Part shown: positions 1 through 5,001 of the stretch, piece after piece | How the letters are laid out: every line of letters starts with the position of its first letter | Numbering within the stretch: the stretch's first letter is position 1 | Program-made: the position numbers and the translations under genes | DNA from: Paracoccaceae bacterium | GTDB taxonomy: Bacteria > Pseudomonadota > Alphaproteobacteria > Rhodobacterales > Rhodobacteraceae | Length of the DNA stretch: 5,001 bases | Direction: 5' to 3' | Assembly (NCBI GenBank): GCA_007128995.1 | Contig: SKWJ01000090.1 | Location: forward strand, 1-5,001 | The notes under the pieces: model-generated | Told to the model about the DNA's origin: nothing | The model's database searches: none | The model's input: the letters and a program-made list of their open reading frames with translations, nothing else

Positions 1-2
1 AT

Positions 3-1367
3 AACGTTTTCGATTTCCTGAACGTGGGCGGCGCGATCATCGGTGATTTCAGCCATCTGGTCGTGAACGCACCGGATGCGGAGCCCTTTTTCGATCTGAT
101 CTGGGAAGATGGCGGCCTGCGCTATGTTAGTATCACGCCGCTCGGGCTGAATGATCTTGGCGATCTGAACCTCACGGCTGTGCAGGATAGCCCGCCGGTG
201 TCGGGCTCGATCTGGCCCGGGCAGGGCGAAACATCGCTGCGCGTCTCGGCGGTGAATGGCGAGGCCATCGAGGATGAGGTGGAGATCGCCGGCGCCCTGG
301 GGCTGCTGCGCATTGGCAGCGGTGGAGCGTTCCGATACGATCCCAACGCCGCGCAGCGACTGCCCGAAGGCGTCGTCGAGGGCGATGTCTTCGTGGTCAC
401 GGTAATCGACCAGGATGATCGGTCGACCGATGTGACCATCGACATCAACGTGGCCGGGATCAACGACCCCGCCAGCATCGCCGGGGACAGTGCCGGGCTG
501 GTGGTCGAGGGCGACCCTGATCGCGCGCAGGTCGCGGGCGTGCTGAGCGTCACCGACCCGGATGCGGGCGAGGACCGGTTCGCGGAGGTCGGCACCGCCA
601 CTCTGGCGGGCGATTTCGGCACCTTCGCCTTCGGCCACGAGACCGGCGCCTGGTCCTACACTCTCGACAATGACGCCAGTGCTGTGCAAGCGCTGCCCGA
701 GGGAGCCGAGGTTGCCGATACCCTGACTGTTTCCAGCCTTGACGGTACCGCATCCGAGACAATCACTGTTACAATCCGCGGTGCCGGCGTACGCGAGACA
801 GGCACGCCAGAGCCGGACCCCGTGGAGCCTGTCCCGGCTCATACCCTGGAGGGTTTGGTGGCAGATCGCGGCGGCCGTGCCCTGGAGGGGGTGGAGATCA
901 TTTTCTCACCTGATGACGGCGCAAGCTACAGTGCCGAGGCCGATAGCAGCGGGTCCTTCGGCTTCGAACTCGACACCGGCATGTCCGGCCATCTCGATGC
1001 GACACGCCCCTACGACCCTGTAACCGACGGTCGCCCGTCTGCGCTGGATGCGCTTGATGTTCTGCGACTTGCGGTTGGCCTGACGCCCAGTTTCGGGTCG
1101 GCAACGCCTGAAGCCTTCATCGCTGCCGATATTAATGCCGATGGCCGGGTCACGGCAATGGATGCACTTGAAGTGCTGCGCGCGGCGGTGGGGCTCGAGA
1201 GCGAGCACGGGCCGCGATGGGTGTTCGTCGATGCTGACGCCGACCTGACGCATATTGATCGCGACACGGTCGATTATGACACCGGCGTCGCGATCAATGG
1301 GCTAACCCAAGACGCCGAGGTCAGTATGACGGGGATCCTGCTCGGATCAATGCAGGAATTTGCGTGA
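3..1367 (+). CDS. VCBS-repeat, dockerin-domain extracellular-type protein (5' end missing)
   Basis: The frame is open from the first codons of the window, so the true start is upstream; the GTG at 24 is only an internal possibility. The 454 visible residues divide as follows, counting from base 3. Residues 1-60 are an unassigned beta-rich end of a preceding domain. About 61-155 is a VCBS/cadherin-like repeat. About 156-262 is a clearer VCBS repeat (SVTDPDAGE, then GTFAFGHETGAWSYTLDN, LPEGAEVADTLTV, ETITVTI). About 263-278 is a Pro/Glu linker. About 280-326 resembles a carboxypeptidase-regulatory-like or SdrB-like beta domain. About 338-398 is a dockerin type I-like pair, and a 56-residue tail ends in TGILLGSMQEFA. 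VCBS repeats are typical of large secreted or surface adhesion proteins, often type I secreted. No RTX nonapeptides or membrane anchor are visible in this part. The role is probably adhesion or matrix binding; the partner is unknown. The gene is GC-rich, unlike the genes to its right. Domain calls are fairly secure; function is inferred. Confidence 0.9.
   Translation, partial: NVFDFLNVGGAIIGDFSHLVVNAPDAEPFFDLIWEDGGLRYVSITPLGLNDLGDLNLTAVQDSPPVSGSIWPGQGETSLRVSAVNGEAIEDEVEIAGALGLLRIGSGGAFRYDPNAAQRLPEGVVEGDVFVVTVIDQDDRSTDVTIDINVAGINDPASIAGDSAGLVVEGDPDRAQVAGVLSVTDPDAGEDRFAEVGTATLAGDFGTFAFGHETGAWSYTLDNDASAVQALPEGAEVADTLTVSSLDGTASETITVTIRGAGVRETGTPEPDPVEPVPAHTLEGLVADRGGRALEGVEIIFSPDDGASYSAEADSSGSFGFELDTGMSGHLDATRPYDPVTDGRPSALDALDVLRLAVGLTPSFGSATPEAFIAADINADGRVTAMDALEVLRAAVGLESEHGPRWVFVDADADLTHIDRDTVDYDTGVAINGLTQDAEVSMTGILLGSMQEFA
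1014..1196 (+). repeat. Dockerin-type duplicated calcium-binding segment within the VCBS protein
   Basis: Two copies of the D-x-N-x-D-G-x5-D loop followed by an ALxVLRxAVGL helix are encoded here. The first loop reads DPVTDGRPSALD, followed by ALDVLRLAVGL; its third calcium position is Val rather than Asn/Asp. The second reads DINADGRVTAMD, followed by ALEVLRAAVGL, and is canonical at every ligand position. The spacing and the near-identical helices are those of type I dockerins. In cellulosomes dockerins bind cohesins. In non-cellulosomal bacteria such as this one seems to be, the partner is usually unknown. The first loop may bind calcium weakly. Confidence 0.8.
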
Positions 1368-2076
1368 CGACGGCGGCCGCTTGGGGAGCATGCGAAGGAT
1401 GCCTTCGCATGCATGGGGTGGGTGATGAACGTCCGGCGTCAGGCCCATCCTCTCCGCATTTTATGGCGAAACTGTCCACTTGCACGCGGGGGGCTTCGGC
1501 GATGCTTGCGCAGCCAAAGATTTCAATTGAGCATTCTGAAAACACTGAGAACACATCATCGACGACATACTGGACTGGAGCAGCCCCGAGTTGCGTTTGT
1601 GTAACGTGTCGAATCAAACTCGTCAGAGCTAAGATGTGCCTTCGCAATACGTGCTTCCGCTTTGCACTAAGGTCGTTGCGAGCCTCGATCGCTTCAAAAA
1701 CTTTGCCATACATGGAATTATTGCAACCTTCCAAATGATCACCCTCTGAAGATGCAAAAGAATAAGAACATTCGCAAATTAATTCCACCTCGTCACGGTA
1801 GTTTTCCCAAGCATACCAAAGGTCGTCAGCAATATCCTCGGCTTGCTCAGAGATAGCTCCAACCGGGCGAATTGGCCATCCCATTGCAAGCATCACAGAA
1901 AACAAGATTGCGTCGGAAATATTATGTAGTCGTAGGCGGTATATAGGGTCTTCAGAGTCTGCGTAGCTTGCACAGAGCGCGCCACATTCTAGTGCCCATC
2001 GATAGATCTCAGGAGTTAACCTGAAGACAGTCTGAATCTCCAGTGGCAGGACAGGGGTGTGGATCAGAGAGTACAT
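1321..2076 (-). CDS. Unrecognised 251-residue protein, convergent with the VCBS gene
   Basis: I do not recognise this protein. The start at 2076 is supported by a GAGG motif seven bases upstream on the minus strand. The first 200 or so residues look like a real soluble, mainly helical protein with balanced composition. They contain several Trp and Cys residues (for example CGALCASYADSED near residue 32 and a CECS motif near residue 101), many acidic residues, and a basic stretch (AKRKHVLRRH near 140-150). There is no signal peptide, convincing membrane segment or known motif. Codon use is markedly less GC-rich than in the VCBS gene, suggesting separate acquisition. The last 45 residues or so change character, becoming rich in Pro, Ser, Arg and Ala. 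They are encoded by the terminator-like hairpin and by the antisense of the last 47 bases of the VCBS gene, so this tail may be an accidental extension of a protein that once ended earlier. A plus-strand open frame over the same bases (1364-1738) lacks comparable support. The gene could be an accessory or defence gene, but nothing in the sequence shows a function. Confidence 0.6.
   Translation of the reverse strand: MYSLIHTPVLPLEIQTVFRLTPEIYRWALECGALCASYADSEDPIYRLRLHNISDAILFSVMLAMGWPIRPVGAISEQAEDIADDLWYAWENYRDEVELICECSYSFASSEGDHLEGCNNSMYGKVFEAIEARNDLSAKRKHVLRRHILALTSLIRHVTQTQLGAAPVQYVVDDVFSVFSECSIEIFGCASIAEAPRVQVDSFAIKCGEDGPDAGRSSPTPCMRRHPSHAPQAAAVVTQIPALIRAGSPSY
1388..1412. terminator. Strong hairpin after the VCBS-dockerin gene, probable terminator
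   Basis: The 11-base arm GCATGCGAAGG at 1388-1398 is perfectly complementary to CCTTCGCATGC at 1402-1412, leaving a 3-base loop. It begins 20 bases after the stop codon of the plus-strand gene, which suits a transcription terminator. No T-tract follows, so it would be a non-canonical or bidirectional stem, or simply a 3'-end-stabilising hairpin. It also lies inside the C-terminal coding part of the convergent minus-strand gene, which is unusual. Confidence 0.6.
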
Positions 2077-2083
2077 GGAGCAA

Positions 2084-2087
2084 CCTC
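2084..2087 (-). promoter_or_regulatory. Shine-Dalgarno for the minus-strand gene
   Basis: On the minus strand GAGG is followed by seven bases (TTGCTCC) and then ATG at 2076-2074. This is good spacing for ribosome binding. It is the main argument for choosing this start and for taking the gene as real. Confidence 0.55.
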
Positions 2088-2221
2088 GAGCTGGTATGGC
2101 CTACCGCTACAGAACTGAAAGATGGTTAATTTCCCCTTAAGGTCGAAGATGGGCAGTAAAACAATCATGAGTTGACCGCTTGCGGTTGCGGCTTAGCTAA
2201 ATCTTTTCAATTGCTTAAACT

Positions 2222-3228
2222 TCATTCGCGCATGCACTTTATGCATCCGATGGGCATCGTTGCGTTAGTCTGGCTTGAGACGTGAAGCCGCCTTCCCTTT
2301 GTGTTCGAGGCCATGCGGACAACGTCGGCGGTGCCGAGTTCGTTGAAGCGGTTCATCAGGGCAACGCGCATGTCGATTTCGGCGGTTTGGCGGTTTGGGT
2401 CTTTTGCGGCGATGCGGTCTCCGGTGACTTTCAAGCACCGCTGTTTTGCCTCGACCCTGCTTCTGACATTGTAGCCGTTCCGTCGTTTCCGAACTGCACG
2501 GCCTTCTTCACGAACGTCGCGCAGGATTGCGTTTCGCGCGACTGCGGCCGGGCAGTCCTCACGCCAAAGCCGCCCGTTCTTGCGGATCGGGATGATGGCT
2601 GTCGCCCCATGCTCGAGAATAGCGTTGTGGCAGCGGCGGGTATCGTGAGCCCCATCCGTCGTAACCGAGCCGATCTGCTCCTGCTGAGGGATCTGATTGA
2701 GCAGGGCATGCAGTGTCGGGCTGTCATCCTCCCGGCTGGAGGTGAACTCGACCGCCCAAAAGTCGGGTGTTGCCGTGTCCATCGCCAGACGGACCTTGCG
2801 CTACTGACGTCTGTGCAAGGGGCCGTGCTTGCGGGCGCGCCATTCACCGACGCCAAGGAACTTGATGCCGGTGCTGTCCACCAGCAAGGTCATGAGTCCG
2901 TCGACGCGTCAATAGGGGAACTGGACAGCGAGCGTCTTCTGGCGGCGGCACAGCGTTCTGTAGTCCGGCACGGGCCCCCAAGCGTCAAAAATGCCCGCAC
3001 CATGCCGACCGCCAGGCGCAGCGGCAGCTTGAACAGAACCGTCACGGAAAGGCACCCCTGGATCGCCACGTCCGAGAACACCGCAGGTCTGCCTATCTTG
3101 CCGACTGTCTCCGCGAGTCAGTCCATCTCGGGATCAATCAGGATCAGCATCGACCCACGCCGCTCATGCGCACAGTTGTACATGGGCCAGTTCGTGGCAT
3201 GGAAGCGGGGAGGCTGCGACTTGCTCAT
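2222..3228 (-). pseudogene. IS5-family DDE transposase, inactivated by three stops and a frameshift
   Basis: Translation from ATG at 3228 gives MSKSQPPRFHATNWPMYN, RRGSMLILIDPEMD and then a stop at 3120-3118, where relatives have Trp (WLA). It resumes with GRPAVFSDVAIQGCLSV and LFKLPLRLAVGM, the usual IS5 N-terminal region. A frameshift at about 2975-2982, with a few residues lost, moves the frame to WGPVPDYRTLCRRQKTLAVQ. A stop at 2911-2909 replaces Arg (PY-stop-RVDG). VDSTGIKFLG follows, with the first catalytic Asp at 2878-2876. A stop at 2803-2801 replaces Trp (RRQ-stop-RKV). After that the frame is intact: AMDTATPD, TTDGAHDTRRCH (second Asp at 2656-2654) and YNVRSRVEAKQRCLK, which carries the Y-2-R-3-E-6-K signature (Glu at 2452-2450). 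The homologous part ends near 2312. The frame then runs on through the left inverted repeat to a TGA at 2222, so the native stop is also lost. The catalytic triad survives but no full-length enzyme can be made. Confidence 0.88.
2243..2263 (+). repeat. Left terminal inverted repeat of the IS
   Basis: The outer ten bases GCATCCGATG and the inner GTTGC match the reverse complement of 3283-3303. Overall 17 of 21 positions agree, with mismatches at 2253, 2256, 2257 and 2258. It lies just beyond the 3' end of the transposase homology, where the end of the element is expected. Confidence 0.6.
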
Positions 3229-3282
3229 CCCAGTCGTCTAACACACTGGATTCGCAAAGTTAATCCTCTGGTTTTGCGTTGT

Positions 3283-3303
3283 GCAACAGCGCACATCGGA
3301 TGC
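3283..3303 (-). repeat. Right terminal inverted repeat of the IS
   Basis: The outer ten bases read CATCGGATGC on the plus strand, the exact complement of the left end. The inner GCAAC also matches. It lies about 55 bases upstream of the transposase start codon, a normal distance for the promoter end of an IS5-family element. Confidence 0.6.
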
Positions 3304-3624
3304 AAAACATGAGCGTCGGGCGACAAGCCGTATTCGAAAACTCAACAGCGCGGGGAAGTCAACGTGTAGCGATTCTTGGTAAGCATTTCGCGAGCTGAGA
3401 ATATCAAAGTCCATTAAGCGTTTCCTGATTTACTGAATTGAACGCATTTGAATTACTCTCCACATTTCGAACAGAATACCCACCTTATTTTCTTCCCTGA
3501 GTCAGTTCATGCCGAATGAGGGTGAACTTCAGATGTGGGTACCGCTGTGAAGAACGACTGAGGAGTCGTTTTGCTGCAAACATGGCTATTCTTGGTATCG
3601 GCATCCTAGAAAACTGGGTGCAGA
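3304..3624. other. Non-coding spacer between the IS and the glycosidase-like gene
   Basis: No reading frame with coding character was found on either strand. The stretch is AT-richer than the neighbouring genes. It contains TTGAAC at 3437-3442 and TTGAAT at 3451-3456, which resemble -35 elements, but no convincing -10 element stands at the right distance, so no promoter is called. It also contains the small hairpin at 3553-3570. A promoter for the downstream gene most likely lies here, by position only. Confidence 0.5.
3553..3570 (+). terminator. Small hairpin with short T-run upstream of the glycosidase-like gene
   Basis: AACGACT at 3553-3559 pairs perfectly with AGTCGTT at 3564-3570 around a GAGG loop, and the T-run extends to 3572 (TTTT at 3569-3572). 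The stem is only 7 bp and partly AT, so it is a weak intrinsic terminator at best. Lying 55 bases before the start codon of the next gene, it might act as an attenuator or 5'-UTR element, or as the end of some transcript coming from the IS side. Confidence 0.3.
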
Positions 3625-5001
3625 ATGAAAGAGTCATATTTATCGATATCGTATCATGACCTGCTCAATATCAAGAACACGGTCTCTCAGAAAGCGTTCG
3701 GCGGGATCTATACTTCCTTTCGGCCCTACGACAATTATGCTCAAATTGCAGACAGCCTTGGTGCCACCTTGCTGCGCTGGCCGGGCGGCACGCTGTCCGA
3801 AGTCAGGGAAGATCGATATGGTCTTGAATTTCACGACCTCCAGCATCCGGATGTCCCACGACCGGGACTCACGGAACTTATCGCAGAGACGAATGCGGCC
3901 GACCAGGCCCTTTCGGTGATCATTCCCACCAAGCGATACGAGAACGACCTCGCGCGCGCGCGGGATGACGTTGCCGGATTCCTGGAACGTCTTGTTCAAG
4001 GTGAATATGGTTACATCAGGAACGAACTCATCCTCGAGATCGGGAACGAATTTTATGCCCATTTCGATGACGTAAGGGACTACGCCCGTGTCGCAAACGT
4101 CATTCTTGAGGAGATCGCAAAATCGAAAGCAAACCATGCGTCATTCTTTCGTGAGAACAGTGTCACGGTTGGAATGCAGATGGCACGCAATGACGCAGAA
4201 GACGCAAGCCTGAGAAACCTCCTCTCGGATGACGCGAAGGCCACTATTGACTACCTGCGCACGCACAGACTTTCAGTGTCGTTCAACTCTGCCGATCATC
4301 GGTTGGAAGAAGACCAGAACAGGCTCAACTTGTGGAAGGCCGAGGTGGTAGAGGCCGGTGGAGACGAACCCGGGTTCTATATGTCCGCATGGAACGCTGC
4401 GTCGTGGACACGAAATGAAGCGTTGGACGCTTTCACGCGCGAACACCGGCACCATACCGGAGAACGCCCCGTGATATCCAACAACGAATTCAATCAACGG
4501 ACGCATCAGCAGTTTGAAGAGTTCTGGGAGACAGGGCAACTGGTTCTGGGTAACGGCCAGGTGATCCAGACTCGCTTCGGACTGGCAAACCGCGACTATG
4601 GTGCAGCGAAAGAAGCCCACATTCTGCAGATCTTTTCGTCCTATGCGCACCTGGGGATGGACGCCGCCGCAATCTACGGCATCGATATCCTGCATCCCAG
4701 TGCGTTCGGCGTGGTAAACGACTCCGGGGCAACCCTTCTTGCAGGTGGCGGCGCATTCAGCCTCATGTCCGCATACCTGCCCGGTCTTGATGTCACAGGC
4801 ATGCATCAGGACAACTCGCGTCCGGCAGAACTCTCGACCGAGATCAATCAGTGGGGGTTCAACAGCGAAGATTACGCCGTTATTTTCGTCAGCGCGAATG
4901 AATTTACCGGGATCTCGGACACGTTGAACGTGACTATCAATCTGGAGTTCCTTCCGGTCAAGGCATGGGGCCTGACCATCGCGCATGAGATCCCGATTGA
5001 T
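3625..5001 (+). CDS. Glycoside hydrolase clan A-like TIM-barrel protein (3' end missing)
   Basis: The frame is open for 459 codons to the window edge. A TAG at 3607 in the same frame limits the start, and ATG 3625 is the first candidate; its ribosome site is weak (GGGTG four bases before). There is no signal peptide. The layout suits a TIM barrel of the arabinofuranosidase/GH39/GH79 type: FGGIYTSF (25-32), LGATLLRWPGGTLSE (45-59, the strand-2 RxPGG motif), ELILEIGNEFY (134-144, with G-N-E giving the candidate acid/base Glu142), VTVGMQMA (180-187, strand 5), LSVSFNSADH (216-225, strand 6), GFYMSAWNAAS (250-260, strand 7), then MDAAAIYGIDI (345-355, strand 8) and GGGAFSLMSAYLPG (374-387). After about 390 a beta-rich region begins (YAVIFVSANE, LNVTINLEF), like the accessory beta-sandwich of such enzymes. 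Relatives usually have S/T-E-W-N on strand 7, with Glu as nucleophile; here the residue is Ala255. Glu288 (SNNEFN) is an alternative. A missing signal peptide is common in type I secreted relatives, whose signal is C-terminal and would be out of view. Fold is fairly secure; substrate and activity are unknown. Confidence 0.82.
   Translation, partial: MKESYLSISYHDLLNIKNTVSQKAFGGIYTSFRPYDNYAQIADSLGATLLRWPGGTLSEVREDRYGLEFHDLQHPDVPRPGLTELIAETNAADQALSVIIPTKRYENDLARARDDVAGFLERLVQGEYGYIRNELILEIGNEFYAHFDDVRDYARVANVILEEIAKSKANHASFFRENSVTVGMQMARNDAEDASLRNLLSDDAKATIDYLRTHRLSVSFNSADHRLEEDQNRLNLWKAEVVEAGGDEPGFYMSAWNAASWTRNEALDAFTREHRHHTGERPVISNNEFNQRTHQQFEEFWETGQLVLGNGQVIQTRFGLANRDYGAAKEAHILQIFSSYAHLGMDAAAIYGIDILHPSAFGVVNDSGATLLAGGGAFSLMSAYLPGLDVTGMHQDNSRPAELSTEINQWGFNSEDYAVIFVSANEFTGISDTLNVTINLEFLPVKAWGLTIAHEIPID

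Larger units (their letters stand above)
2243..3303 (-). mobile_element. Degenerate IS5-family insertion sequence (IS903-group-like), about 1.06 kb
   Basis: The element is bounded by imperfect 21-base inverted repeats (2243-2263 and 3283-3303) and filled by one transposase reading toward lower coordinates. The total length of 1061 bp and the transposase type agree with the IS903 group of the IS5 family. The inner part of the ends (GTTGC at 2259-2263, GTTGCACAA on the opposite strand at the right) resembles the TGTTG core known from IS903-type ends. No flanking direct repeat of the expected 9 bp could be found, which fits an old insertion or an end misplaced by some bases. The transposase is inactivated, so the copy cannot move by itself. 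It lies in intergenic DNA and does not visibly split a gene. Confidence 0.75.

Noticed and set aside
122..1267. Several minus-strand and alternate-frame open frames over the VCBS gene
   Set aside because: They are Arg/Ser/Pro-rich shadows of a GC-rich gene with clear VCBS and dockerin domains.
1364..1738. Plus-strand frame beginning at the GTG overlapping the VCBS stop
   Set aside because: Stop-start overlap suggested coupling, but the product has no coherent composition, the terminator-like hairpin lies within it, and the minus-strand frame has a better start and ribosome site.
2174..2185. Short palindrome ACCGC-TT-GCGGT upstream of the minus-strand gene
   Set aside because: A 5-bp stem with a 2-base loop is too short to be called an operator or terminator without comparative support.
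2226..2246. Clustered GCATGC/ATGCAT words at the left IS edge
   Set aside because: They are short overlapping palindromic words with no regular spacing, and not a repeat array or attachment site.
2431..2856. Minus-strand open frame of 141 codons inside the IS
   Set aside because: It overlaps the transposase in another frame; the DDE motifs lie in the frame ending at 2222, not in this one.
2282..3241. Plus-strand open frame of 319 codons across the IS
   Set aside because: It is the exact antisense of the recognisable transposase remnant, has no domain-like composition, and stays open only because of the GC-rich codon pattern of the opposite strand.
3640..4137. Minus-strand open frame of 165 codons
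   Set aside because: It is a shadow of the plus-strand glycosidase-like gene, whose frame is open for 459 codons with recognisable motifs.
4273..4986. Minus-strand open frame of 237 codons with several Cys residues
   Set aside because: It is the antisense of the same plus-strand gene; the Cys-rich look comes from reversed Gly/Ala codons.

Overview
The window looks like an accessory, insertion-sequence-bearing stretch of an alphaproteobacterial chromosome or large plasmid, probably from a marine Rhodobacterales (Roseobacter-type) bacterium. This is an inference. It rests on the GC-rich VCBS/dockerin-like protein, the type of IS5-family transposase remnant, and an N-terminally signal-less glycosidase-like protein of a kind often seen in that group. 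No rRNA, tRNA or CRISPR array is visible.

Layout, left to right: (1) 3-1367, plus strand: the 3' part of a large GC-rich gene for a repeat-containing extracellular-type protein. It has two VCBS/cadherin-like repeats, a short carboxypeptidase-regulatory-like beta domain, a dockerin-type calcium-binding pair and a short tail. Its beginning lies outside the window. (2) 1388-1412: a perfect 11-bp-stem hairpin just after that gene, probably a terminator. (3) 1321-2076, minus strand: an unrecognised 251-residue protein, visibly more AT-rich than the first gene. It converges on that gene, overlapping its last 47 bases. (4) 2077-2242: a short AT-rich gap upstream of the unknown gene. (5) 2243-3303: a dead IS5-family (IS903-group-like) element of about 1.06 kb with imperfect terminal inverted repeats. 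Its minus-strand transposase carries three in-frame stops and one frameshift. (6) 3304-3624: a non-coding AT-richer spacer with one small hairpin. (7) 3625-5001, plus strand: a 459-codon open frame running off the right edge. It encodes a glycoside hydrolase clan A-like TIM-barrel protein with no signal peptide.

The two large genes could both make extracellular proteins: one carries adhesion/repeat modules, the other a sugar-hydrolase-like fold. The window does not show them to be co-transcribed. They are separated by an oppositely oriented gene and a degenerate IS, which points to an area assembled by insertion and decay. The points most worth a second look are the alanine where a catalytic glutamate would be expected in the glycosidase-like protein, the VCBS-dockerin fusion, the orphan minus-strand gene whose C-terminus reads through the neighbour's terminator hairpin, and the all-transition (C:G to T:A) pattern of the stop codons in the transposase.
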